Below are positions 22,063-34,400 of a stretch of 64,000 nucleotides of DNA, piece by piece. The notes under the pieces are model-generated. The model had not been told where the DNA came from, ran no database searches, and worked only from the letters and a program-made list of their open reading frames with translations. The translations under genes were made by a program, and so were the position numbers. The first letter of the stretch is position 1. Each line of letters starts with the position of its first letter. This stretch comes from Paramacrobiotus metropolitanus (taxonomy: Eukaryota; Tardigrada; Eutardigrada; Parachela; Macrobiotidae): the NCBI RefSeq assembly GCF_019649055.1, contig NW_026570294.1, positions 558,001 to 622,000 of the forward strand. The letters run 5' to 3'.

Positions 22063-23376
22063 GGCGGTTTCTTGCCAGCTTTTCCTCAAGAAGCCGTATT
22101 AGTTTCGCTGAATGCAACTAGGCAAATAAGTCTCGAATTCGCTTATTTATACGTTTATTGCAATGCGTCTGATCTTTTTCCGTTGAGCAGTATGTTACGC
22201 AATATGGCTTGCTCAATGTGCATTGAAACATGAGTAACTTAAATTGTGCATTTAAGTGTTATCAGATTAAAATAACCGCAAAGAAACCACGGCGTGCTAC
22301 TGTGATTTTAAAACCGCATAGACCAAATTTTATCATGGTTGATCATGGGAAGTGATAGAATCGGTAACTGTTAATAAATACGAGTTATCTGAGCAGTATA
22401 ACATCAACTCCTACCAAAACTGAAACCCTGCTAATACCTCGTACGGCAGTACGAAGAAGTTCGACCGCTGAAAAAGGCTTATACACATTACACACTTATT
22501 GTCGTAAAACATAGCGCGGAGTCAATTCCAGCGCGTTCAGGATACGGTTATAAACTTATAGTGTGTATCAGTCTCCTAAAGAATATTGTTCTTTTGCGAT
22601 TGGCATGACTTCCACTTGCGCGAGCTTTGGAAATGAAAGGTCGGGTCACATGGCAGATGTCACACGAATCAGTGTTACAACAGTTAACAGTAGTACATAT
22701 GTTTGTTCTTTTAATAATATGCAATACACGAAGGTTTAATGTATAGGTTGAACTGACATGGAAGTCACGATGAGCTCGCCCGCTGCAGTATGGACAGGCA
22801 CTCGGTGCGAATCTTTTCTGTCTTACTTAGACGAGTGTTGCATGGTGTATTATACAACGTTAGTATCCGGTGTTACTAATTTTAATGTTCTAGCGAGCAA
22901 TTGCAAAGTCGTCCAGAAACGCAGAAAACACCCGAAACAGAAGGCTACGCTCGTGTTTATGTCGACGACAGAGGAGTCATGGGTTGGGAATCACGTGGTC
23001 TGGAACCGAGTGTACGCTTAATGGAACAGAAGAAGGAACAGCCGATAGTGCAGTTCCAGACTGCAATAAAAGCGTTATTAATCACAATTAAAGCAGTGCA
23101 GGAACAAGTGAAATCATGCATAAAACGAGTTTTAAATTCCGTGGTAGCAAACGCATAAAGCCCTAAAGATATAATTATTCCAACTTCGAGAAACTGTGCC
23201 GATTAGTGTGAATCAGTTTTGAGTTGTGCTTAAAAGTCAGTTTTGCCGACGTCGGAGACAGTGATTTCAGCTTTGCATGGGATTTGGGAGCCTTTGAACC
23301 ACGATATAGCGATACGCTAATACGAAACCTGGCAGTTTTATTGCCGACTACAGTCATTATGCGTTTTGCTTCCCCG
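22063..23376. other. Intergenic
   Basis: Short open frames at 22758-23158 on the plus strand overlap in different frames and match nothing. I do not call them. Confidence 0.4.
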
Positions 23377-24351
23377 ATGGAATCGAAAACTGTGATTATA
23401 CTTTTGGTTTTAACGGTTCCATCATTTGCCAGCCCGGTAAGCTAATTCTCGAATTTCCAAACCATGGTATGTTTTAGGCTTAACTGCATTACCCCAAAAG
23501 TCTTTTTCGTTAAAGCGAAGAGAATTTTTCTAAAATGATACAGGAATAAGTATGCACTGTCAAATGCCGACGTTCAGAAATTCCAAAAAAGTTTCATACT
23601 TCAGCGTTCAGTCAGCGTTCAGTCAGATCAAAAACCCAAGATATGGGACGCTTTAGCGCAGAACAGCGGTCGCGGAAAGCTGTCCATCGATGATGCGCGT
23701 GACCTGTACATCAACGCCAAAGCAGGCCAAGACTATCCAAATCTCAGCGAAATTCCAGCTGGCAGTTTCGACTGCGGTTCAGTTAAACCGGGATTTTATG
23801 CCGATGTCGATTATCAGTGTCAAGGTGAGTAATGGACATATTTGATGATATCCGGCGCGGCGACGTATTATTGTGTTCACAGTCATCCGGCGTTGTGATG
23901 TCAATGGAAACCAGACGGCCTATTTGTGCCCTAATTTGACGGTATGTTTGGACGAAACCTGCATTACAATAAAAGCAGACACTAGTGTATTATTTAGAAG
24001 TATAAGGGACCTAGATGGACCTTTTTGTCAGTGGTCTTGTGTCCCGTTTAGATTTTCAATCAGATCACTTTGGTCTGCGACTGGTTTTACAATGTGGACT
24101 GCAGTCAAGCGCGGAAGTGGTATGACTACGCCAACAGCCGTTTGTACCAGGGCGCCGATGTGGTGCTGCTGGACAATCAAGACCAGATCGGCGAGGGGGA
24201 ACTGGAAGCCGTAATACCGGCAGCAACTGCCGTCTCCAGTAAGCCGACCAGAAAGAAGGCGTTTACTATGAGGGCGACAAGTGATGCACCAACACTGGTA
24301 ACTCGGGAAGACGAACCATCAACGCCGGCCGCTCCCTTGGAAATGGTTTAA
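23377..24351 (+). CDS. Secreted chitin-binding (CPAP1-like) cuticle protein, copy b
   Basis: Exons: 23377-23436, 23623-23824, 23883-23941 and 24052-24351, giving 206 residues. An in-frame ATG at 23359 would add six residues. Signal peptide ends VPSFASP. The chitin-binding domain is very close to copy a: PGFYADVDYQCQ, VIRRCDVNGNQTAYLCPNLT, IFNQITLVCDWFYNVDCSQARKW, with six cysteines. The tail after LDNQDQIGEGE differs: it is longer, Ser/Thr/Lys-rich, and ends PLEMV. Two AATAAA signals follow at 24567 and 24585. Role: extracellular chitin binding, by family. Confidence 0.87.
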
Positions 24352-25492
24352 TGCTCGCAACCTGCCTCCTCCGAAAAATGCAGCGAGGAGTCGGGGATAC
24401 ACCCTGCTTTTCCATTTACCAGCCCTATTACAGTTGCAGCTTTTAGCCGATTTTAACAAAATTTTCGGGCACAGAAATTAAATGCAAATTAAAAGTTTTG
24501 ATTGTCGGGTGGTTTGTGTCAGTTTTGTCTTTGGTTTGGTGATATTACATTGTTATCACATTCCAAAATAAATTACTTATGTGCAATAAAGAATCAGTTT
24601 AATGTCTTATTAGTTTCGGCGAACAGCGGCGCCGTACACGCGCGTGCGCAGCCTGCTCGTTAACTTGCCCAAGGTCATTAGAAATTTCTTTTACACCGCG
24701 CATCGTGGTAATGGTGCATTACTGCGTATAATCATAAAAAAATAAAACAGAAGAAACCGGCAGCTAATTGGTTATCAATAATCACCATTAGTATAGACAT
24801 GCCTCGCAGCAATTGTAATCCGCTAAGCACATGCACATCAGCAATAAGCTCGGTTTCCTTGTCTGCTGCATTAGCTTCTTCGTACCTTTTCTGATTAAAA
24901 TTTATAAAGTAAGCTTTTAATGCAAATTTTGCGATCCTGTAGTTCTTGTCGTTCAAATTTTTCCCAATGGAATTTGGATATAATATTATTTTGGGAGCCC
25001 GTAGAAACCATTGGTAAATATTCCAGATTTTGCGTGATCCGACCCCGCTTTTGATGGTGAAACACATAAATCAACCGGGAGCATTATTATAATGTATGCG
25101 CATAAATTACTTTCTGTGGCCGAATCGTTACGACGATTTACGGAATAAGTGAGTTAAATCACCCCACTCAGTTATATATCGTGGACATCGGTCAAGGAGC
25201 TGTTCACTGATAATAATTATCAGTTTCTTCATTCGGGAATGCCAGATCAGTGTTACTTAGGGTACTTCGCTCGCATATTATGTTCATCAGAAAGTGTGGA
25301 AGTACCAATATCACAAGCCTTTGCCTGAGTGGTACTCTGAACCAAGTCCCTTTCCACTTGCCCAACGAGAACTACACTAAATATCCCAAATTTCGGAAAC
25401 GTTTGTTATTCAGAAATAAATTTGCATGCTTGACCAGGTCTTAACGTTACGGTTTGTCGGCTGAGATCAGCGCGAAATATTGTTCCAGTTAA
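24352..25492. other. Intergenic
   Basis: It starts with the 3' UTR and poly(A) signals of the chitin-binding gene. A minus-strand frame at 24732-25067 ends in a hydrophobic stretch, but it lacks splice sites or homology I can defend. Confidence 0.4.
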
Positions 25493-28400
25493 ATGGCTGA
25501 CAGCGTGCGCATAATGCTTTTCCATACAACCAACGCAAGCGAGCTGGATGCCGTTAAAGAAACAATGTCGCTAAACAGCACAATTAACCAAATGTCCACG
25601 GGCAATGCAGAGTACTGGAAGAACCATGTTCCCGGCACCGGCAACTGGAGCGATAGTGCATCAGCTAGCGCTGACTTATTCTATGTCGTTTGCTATCCAT
25701 TTTTGTTGACCTTATGCACAATTGGCAATGGACTGAATTTGATCGTTCTACTCAGGGAAAAAAAGAAAACCAATGCCAACTGTTTCATGACCGCCATGGC
25801 TGTCGGTGATCTCGTGTTTATGTAAGGTAGCTGAAATGCATTAGAATTAGTAGTATATATGGTTACCAAGTTGGTTGAATGATACGATTGATTTGCTCTA
25901 TCTGCATCTGAAAGATTCTGAGAATCAGATATGTACTTTGACGTTTTTTACTTTGCCGGCATTTTCACAATATGGATTCCCGTACCGGACACGAGTGGCA
26001 CGGTGTTCTCCGCGTTGTTCCGCATGATAAAAGCTCCAAATATTGATTAAGCGAATATTACTGTTTTCATACAATGTTGTACAAGAGATTGACAAACAAG
26101 GATCTAGAGTAGATTTCTAATATACGCATCCATAATGTAAAAGAGTCCGGAATACGAAAAACGTCGAAGTGATGTTAATAAGATTAAATCGGGCTACACG
26201 TAAATGTTGTAAATTGTAGAATGTTTAATGTTGGTTCCTGATTTACGCAGGTTTCGATAGATTGATTGATTTAGAATGATTCTCAATTGTTTTCGGCATT
26301 AGGTGGTCACGTCTGCTACGATATAACCAACTAACCAGCCGTATTCTACAAATTTCTTACAACTTCGAGGCGACCCTAGCAGTTTATCCGTATATCTACT
26401 ACGCGCAAAAGTGGAGCCAGTTCCTGAGCGATTGGTACGGCTGCTAATGTATCGTGAAAATACGTTTGGTTTGGTGCTGGTTCGAATTAGACGAGTCGCC
26501 AAAGTGGGAAGCGCGACACACTTCAAAAACTGTTGTCCGATTGTTCTTCCTTTACAGGGTTCTGATTGCATTTTCCCTGGAACGACTAATTGCCGTTGTC
26601 AGTCCGCTGCGGTTTATGTGGCTGTTGCGACCGTTCATCGCGCGGTGTGCGATTGTCTGCCTTTTCGTCTTGGCTGGCGTTTTCCAAGCTGAGCGCTTTG
26701 CAACCGAATATTTTCGCTACAACTTCAACAGTTTGTCTCCGCGTAATTTTCCCAAATGGTTGCGTCAGTGGAGGGACATAATCGACATTGGGGAAGTACG
26801 TCCTAGTAGCATTTTGTGCAAATTCACTGAAACCGACCAACACGCTCAAACTAGTAAATTGTCTGGCAACTTTTGGGCGGTTGTGTAATATGGTTAAATA
26901 ACGGGCTAAGGCTATTTTGCCGCAGTTTTCTTCAGTGCGTCAAAATAGCCTTTTGCTATTTTGCCGCACACTGCGTTAAAATAGCCTTTAGCTATTTTGC
27001 CGCAGTATGGTAGACAAAATAGCCATTTGCTATTTTGCCGCACACTGCGTTTAAACAGCCTTTTGCTATTTTGCCGCACTATGGTCGTAGCTAACTTGCG
27101 ATAGTAAAAGGTACGGACCGCACTGGCATCTAGAGACTGGAGCTACAATTTCTCCTGGATTTGACCAACTGCCGTGTCTCACTCTCACTGGAGTTAGTAA
27201 AAGCACATCATTGAAAAGGTTCTTTTACAATTTGGACAGAATATTGTGCATTAATCTAGTCGAGAACGTACGGCTTTCACTGAATGTATATTCGAAAACG
27301 GATAGTGCGACATCAATTTCCATTTGGTATCCGATCGGCGCCATAAAGCCCATTCAACGAAAGGTCTGCCCCAGCCAAAAAATCACGAAAATTGTCCACC
27401 GCCAAATATACGTTTTTTTCCGATTTCGGAAAAAAAATGCTGGACAGCCCAAGTGGTCGCGGGGCGTTTCGCCGTGGGACATGGGACACAGGTATTTCGT
27501 CGCAGCAGCTTACTTGTTTTGAGACAACTCGTTTTGCTGTCGTTTTGTTGTGACATATGGTCGCACGACGTTTGCGTCGAAAAGGTGTAGACTGGTTTAT
27601 GGCACCGAACAGCCATATGAATATTATGGTATGTTGGAAAGTGTGATAAAGGAAACGAAGGTCGTTGGAAATCTTGTGAACTATACGCGTTGGCATGTGG
27701 CTACACTGTCTTGTTTTGTAGCACTGCACTTCTCGCGGAGCATACGAGACCATTCTTACTTTACGATCTACAAAGAATACAGCTTTATCAAACGACTAAA
27801 TATCGTTGTTGCGGGATTTCGTAAAGGTAATCAGGGGTAGCCGGGGTAACATTTCCCGCAATCCATGGTTGCGGGTTGCTAAGATCGTTCGTTCTTCCTC
27901 CCATTCCCAAGCTTCCTCATCTATGTCGTCGGTGAGGGCTATTACTGGTTCGCACTTATGTTGTTCTTCCTGTATCGGGCCGGAAGTCACGGCTCCGTTC
28001 TGTTGCAGAGTGACTATCATCTCCACGTCCGTCGGTTGAAAAAAAGCTGTATTCCCGAGAACTAAGTCCGGTACTTCTGTTGTACATCTTGTACCAGGGC
28101 ATCCGCTTCTGTGGCAGTTGCCTCTGGTGTCGGGATAGACTGCACCACCTTCATCCGTCCTGGTAGTTCTAAGTTGGGAATTGGTGTTAGTATGAAGGTA
28201 ACCTTGAAATGGTAATTGTCACATCCAAGTAACACGGCGACGTCCGCGTCGTTCGGCTGGATGTGGAAATTATGGTGACTCGTTTATCCCCGCAGGGTTA
28301 CCGGTACGGTGCAGCAGCGGTATACGGTAAAGGCTACTTGTCCGCCTACACCAAGTATTCTGTTGTAATAGCCGAGAGGTTGCATCTTTAGGCCATTTGT

Positions 28401-31400
28401 TCTGCAAAATCGTTTCTCAGTTAGCAAAGTTTCTGTAACGTGTTGGTCATCACTATTTTGGACGTTGGTCCGATCTGGATTGCGTGTGCACAGGCTCTGA
28501 CCGTCTTCGTTTCGTTCTTGTCGACCTGTTCAAAGGTGACTGACCTTCCTTACTGTCGGCTTGACGGGCATTAAGAATACTGGACTGAAGTCGTTTATCG
28601 CGGATTTGCCATGTGTCGGCTGCACTCTTGGGATGGCCGCTTCCCGCGCTTCAGGTCGGTTCATGATTCCGTTCGTTTGTGTTTCGGCGGTTTCCATCGG
28701 TTGTGCTCGGTTGAGCATACGTTTCTCCTTCGGGACTTCCGTTGGTCTCCCGCTCGACCACACGTGGTCGAGGTTCAGAAACGCTCGAGTGCCTGCTACT
28801 GTTCCTTCTAGCTGTCACTGTTGGGAAAGGCCCGCTTCCTGCTGCAAACAGTAGTCGGGTGGCTGTGCTTCCAGCTGGAATGACTGCCATCCCTCGAATC
28901 CTCCAGGTTCTTCGGTTAGATCCACTGCCGATAGGTTTGCGGCGCCTATCCTTTCCGCGTCCGGATGATGCGGGGAAGTTTCTGTACCCTATGCGTGAAT
29001 CGGCGTCCCGGTCCTCCGCGTCTTGGCCGTTTTCTAGGCTGCTCAGTATAGGTTCTTCTCACCGGCAGTGCGTTCCAGCTTCTGTTGCCGATCCGCCTTG
29101 CGTCACTTTCTGCGGCAGACGGCGCAAGCCATTGTTTGCGCTGCGTGGATTGGGCAATTCTTGCGTTTGTTACATAATTTATGACAGAGCAAAGTAAATA
29201 TGAAAGGTCACGGCACGGCTAAACCGGCCGGTATGCTAACATATGATAATATGCATTAACGGTAACGAACGGAAAGGCAATGCGAAGCAGGGAATTGTTA
29301 TTAGGAAAGAAATCAGGCAGAAGTACAAAGTGTACCGTCGGAAGTGGTACTGAATGCATGCATGAATGTATGAATGTCATTAGAAGTGAAAAACAGCAGT
29401 ATATGTAGGTAAACAAGTAGAAAAGAATAATATCAGATAGCACGGGCGAGCATATCGCTCAAATGAATCAGTAAACAGAAGCAACATCATAAAAGTGAAT
29501 CAGGGCTGCCGCTCAATTATCTGTATAAAAATCATTACGTGACACGTTCCAATCATCAACCTACCAGTGTCAGGTTGAGGTAATGGGTCGGACATCCAGG
29601 TAGTCCTTGCGTTCCGGTCCGGATCTCGATTTCGCCGTTGCTGACGAATATACCGAATAGTGCCGCTATAGTTCTAGCGGCTTCAGCCTCTTCTGTGGAG
29701 ACTATCATCGCATTAAGAAGTTCGCCTTCCCTGCAATGGTAAGCCCATGTGCGTGCTGGACTGTCATTATCCGTTATTGTAACAGAGTACAGGTCGATTT
29801 ATAATTGGGGTTATCTTTGTCCGGTCGTTCGCTGGGATGTTGGAAGTCGAATGAGTCACCGGGGCTTGCCGACCTTAGATGTTTCCCGGGGCGTTACCCC
29901 AGCGAGCCCCTTGTTGGGCGGCAACTCCAAAGAAGTGGCGAGCCGATATCTGTTGTTGCTGTTCCAAGGATCCCGGGCTGTATTCCTGCTGATTACCTCC
30001 GCTATTCCTCCGCTCCCGTTTCCAGAACTGGGCGACCGGTTTCCGTTACCGCCGCCGCCCGAGCCTCCTGGCTGTTGCTGGCGGGGTCATGGTGGTGGCG
30101 CGACGCTGGCGCAGCACGGATTTGCCGTGCCTAGTTGTATGTCGTGCGTATATCAATAGTACTAATGGTTGTACCACCGATGGCTTGGATTGCCGTCCCG
30201 TTGAATGTTCGCATATCCGCAGCGCGCTCCGTCGTGGTTGTTGAACATGTAGTGTCGGCAAGAGAGGGCCCTAGCCAGTGTCCACCGTAAGTACGCTGCT
30301 TCCATTTTGTTTGCCTAAGTTTAAATCTGCGGAGAATTCCGTTGTGCTCGTGGGGACCATTGACCCTGTTGAACTGATCCTGCACCAAGGTTGAAGAGGT
30401 TTCCACCGCCGTACACTGCTGGTAGTGCTTGGTATCCTGGCAGCATTTGCGGCTGAAATACACTCTGTTGCGGTGCCACTAGTGGTGGGGCTAAAGACGG
30501 AACGGGCGTTGCAGCCTGGATTCTGGTGATCTCACTGTCCCGTGATCCCCTTACCATGTCATGCATTTCCATGCCGTTAACGAACAGCCTTATGAAGTCG
30601 CGAAGTTTTCTCGGTGTCTTCGGCTTCGTGATTTCCAGGGCTTCCCGTAGTCTGATTCGAAGATGTTCTCCTTAAAGTGGTAAAGTGCTACCTCGTCGGT
30701 GATGTTTCGCACTCGTGACCTATTGTTTATCATGGCATCGTAATACTGTTCCGGATTTTTTTGTCCGAAGCGGTATTTTCGCACGGCATTAATTTCTTTC
30801 TTTTTGTTTGCGAACCGTTCCTCGAATTCTGTTCTTTGCTGGCGGTTTTTCTAGGCCATTTCTCAGCTTGCCTTGTTAGTCGGGTGACGAGGTCGGTCAT
30901 GAAACGAACGGCTGTTTCGTTCCATTCCTGGGCTTCGGCATGTAACCTACGAATCTGTTTGATCCATCCGTGGACCTTGTTTTGGACGCCATGGAATTCC
31001 GGTAGGTTGCCTACGTCCACGGGCACATGCCGGTATCGTTTTCCGTTTAAAATCCCTGGGACATCCCTCTCGCTCTTGGTTGGCCGCAACGCGGGCGGCT
31101 TGTCCCTGAGGAACTTGTGCCTCCAAGATGGGCGGTGGGTTGGCGTTAGGTAACCAACCTTGCTAGTCTTGATAATCTGCCGAATAACGAGCCGGTTCTG
31201 GTTCGTATCCGTTCAGTTGCGTTGTTGGTTCCAGATCCGGTCGTGGTGGCTGCGCGTTGGATCCCCCTGGTAGTTGGGGACCCTTCCATACAGGCCTGGC
31301 TGCGCCCCAACTGGGGGCTGTCGACCTTCCTTCGGTCGATATAGCGGCACCCGACCTTGTCGTTCCGGATACCCGGCTGGGTAGACGGTCGGATCCGGTT

Positions 31401-34400
31401 GTCCAAAGTTTTCGCCCTGCTGCAGGTCGGTCGCGTAGTATGACCGAATCCTTGCTTTCGGAAAGTCAAACTCAAGTGGGTTTAGATGATTCGAAACTCC
31501 CATGTCGGGACGGGAACTTGTTCGTTCCGTCATCCGTCCCGAATTGTGTTTGATACGGGAGTCTCCAGGTCCGCTTGGTGGTTGTCAGTTGAAAGGGACT
31601 TATGTTAGCCGCTCTCCTTTGAAGATGTTGTTCGGGTGGGAAGCGGTTAGTACCGGGGCATACGTCGTCGAGTACGAGGTACTTGCGTATGTACCAGCAG
31701 TAGCCGTCGTTGTTGTCGGCACGTTCGAGATTGGCACATGTAGTGCCGCAATCGGTGTGTTGCGCTCCGGTTTTGGGGCATGTAGTATCGGGTTCTGTGG
31801 TGGGAGATTTCCGGCGAGTGCGTAAGTTGTTACCACTTGGACGAAGTAGGACGGTTGATTCCTTCTTCTCGGAATCCTGAGTCGGCTTATTATTCAACAG
31901 AATCTCGCGCATCGTTTGCGAAGGATTGTAATCGGTTGCCATGGACGTTTTGTAGTATAGAGGTTCGGCACTGGCTTGTTCCAGGTGCTTCTTTTTCTCC
32001 TTTAGATATCGCATTTCGGTGTCAATCTCGTTCATTTGTAACGTCATTTCTGAGACGTTCATGGCTGCGTCTGCGCAGAAATCATATAGTTCGACTTCGC
32101 GTGCTTCTAGGTAGACGATGCGGTTTAGTAGCGCTTCATTTGCCTTCTTAGCTTCATTTAGGTTGTGGTTTAGCTGTGACCGGAGTTTGTGCTCCTTCTT
32201 CATTTCGTCGTTCAGTTCGTAAACTTGGTCGGCTAGTTGGGCATTGGCTAGTTCGACGTTGTTGATGGCCGTCCTCTGGTCGGTGGAGGTCGGTTGCTGG
32301 CTAAAGTGAGCCAGCAGTTGTTGTTCGCTCATGACCAGTGCGATTTACATCTCCGACTGCAGCTGATCGGTAAACTTTTGTAGCTGGCCGACTTCGTTGT
32401 CGGCTTCTCTAAGAACCGCTATGTATCGATTAACCTCGCCACGGTATACGTCTTGGTTTGAGCGATTCAGCGTTTCTTGGGACTGCACTTCTGCCCCTGC
32501 TGAGGCGACGAGCGCTGTCTGTGTTTCGGCAAGTTCTCCCTTCAGTTCGAAGATGGTTTCCGTTGACCAATCTAGCTTGCCTTAAGGTTGGTCGACTTCT
32601 TCGATGCCGTTTCGGCAAGATTGGTCGACCCGCTTTAGTTGGGCGTTTAGTCGATCGAACTCGCGTTGTTGGTCGGCAGCCAAGTATAGGGCATACCGAC
32701 AATTCTGGCAAAGGGCCAATTCGGCATTGGACACTTCGGCATAAGACATTTCGGCATAAAGTCTAGTATACTGATAATACCTAATGATGGAAAGAGCAGA
32801 GCGGATAAATTAGAAGAAATTTTGTTACTGTTTCTGTTGTAAAACTCATGCATGGTAACCGGCTTCTGCTAATGAAATGATGACCATGGTAAGAAACCTA
32901 TAATATGCCAATGAATTGTACTCAATCTAAGAAAGTGAAGGAAACGCATAGAATTTCAAAAAATTGAGAAAGTAGAAATCCTAAAACCTAGCAAACCAAA
33001 ACATGCCAAACATGCAAAAACCAAAAGCCTTATAAAAATAATGCAATGCAGGAAGACCTAAGATGCAGTGGAGAACTTGAAAAATCGTATGTAAAAATGC
33101 GAGGATTTAATAAAACTAAGGAACTTTAGAATAACCAAAAAGACCTAAAAATATATATAAACCTAAAAATCCTAAAAATCTTAAGTAAACCTATGAAAGC
33201 CTAAGAAACTTAAGAAACCTAAGAAACCTAAGAAACCTAAGAAACTTAATAAACCTAAGAAACCTAAGAAACATAAGAAAGCCCAAGAAAGCCTAGAAAA
33301 CCTAAGAAGATCTAAGAATACACATATCTAATAATGCAAAGGAGACATGAAAAACTCGGACCGCTTTGTCATTTGTTTATAGCAAGCATTTTAGTGATGC
33401 TGTCCACAGTACGCAGGCTGAATAAAGCGAATTTAAACAGAAAACGTTAGAAAACAACAGTATTATGCAAAATTGTCTGTATGCCGAAATGTCCACATGC
33501 CGAAATGTCCTCATGCCGAAATGTCCTATGCCGAAATGTCGCTATGCCGAAACGGTCGGACACGAAGTACAGCGTTGGTACCACGCAGGCTCGTATGCGT
33601 CTCACAGCCCGACCGGCACGGCTTGACGGTGAGATCGGTCGACCTTCTGACAGACAACCCGATAAATTGTCACCGCTCGGCACTGTTCGAGCCGGGGTTG
33701 CTCCTGTGTCGCCGGTTGACGGAAGCGCGGAATCTATTTTTAAGGCAGATGAAAGACAATTTGACCCGGCTGATCCGATATTTCTGACACCGGTCGGACA
33801 CCGGGTATTTTCCGAAGGCCAAATGTGTGGTGATTGTACACACAGACAAGAACGTTCGGATACGATTTTCAAAGGAAACAAGGGAATTCTCGAAGGAAAA
33901 CGCGAAAAACTGCGTGGGTAAAATTTACGCCACACGTTTTGGAGGCCCGCAACTTACTGGACTGTTTATGATCTCGATCGTCCAGCGGACGTCTGGAATC
34001 TATAGATGGATGCACCCGTAAATGGGATCCCAGAGCATTGCAGTGCCTGCACTACGCTTCCGATTTCTCCGTGGGCAGATTATTACCACCAGTTACTTAA
34101 ATTGTTCTACGTTAACCGGAAACTGCGGCAATAGTTAAAGGCTATTTTGCCATCCATACTGCGGCAAAATAGCAAACGACTATTGTAACGCAGTGTGCGG
34201 CAAAATAACAAAAGACTATTTTACCGACCATAGTGCGGTAAAATAGCAGATGGCTATTTTGCCGCAAACACTGCGGCAAAATAGCCACTTCGTAAATAAC
34301 GGGTAGGCGTTTTGTAATCCCTTGTGTGCTTTACAGATCATTGTAAATTTCTCGAATTTCTTCGGTCTGGTAGTAATTGACGCTTGCCTGATAGCGGCCA

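Larger units (their letters stand above)
26906..34292. mobile_element. 7.4-kb terminal-inverted-repeat insertion in a GPCR intron
   Basis: The ends carry clusters of GGCTATTTTGCCGCAG and its complement: about five half-sites at 26906-27090 and about seven at 34131-34292. The terminal motifs are inverted to each other. TAAATAACGGG is present at both edges (26895-26905 and 34293-34303), which looks like an 11-bp target duplication. The ends repeat many times, giving foldable subterminal arrays. I see no transposase frame. Inside are a decayed gag-protease retroelement (27796-32332) and a second inverted-repeat element (32717-33552). Confidence 0.7.

Noticed and set aside
22758-23158. Two overlapping plus-strand frames of 85-87 codons
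   Set aside because: They lie in different frames, with no signal peptide, domain, clear splice sites or paralogue.
24732-25067. Minus-strand frame with a hydrophobic end resembling TM1 of the 4TM family
   Set aside because: The resemblance is only in hydrophobicity. There is no phase-1 donor after the segment, and upstream sequence does not fit.
33447-33935. Long frames on both strands in the GC-rich part of the GPCR intron insertion
   Set aside because: They run through the TGCCGAAATGTC array and show no domain. They probably stay open because of base composition.
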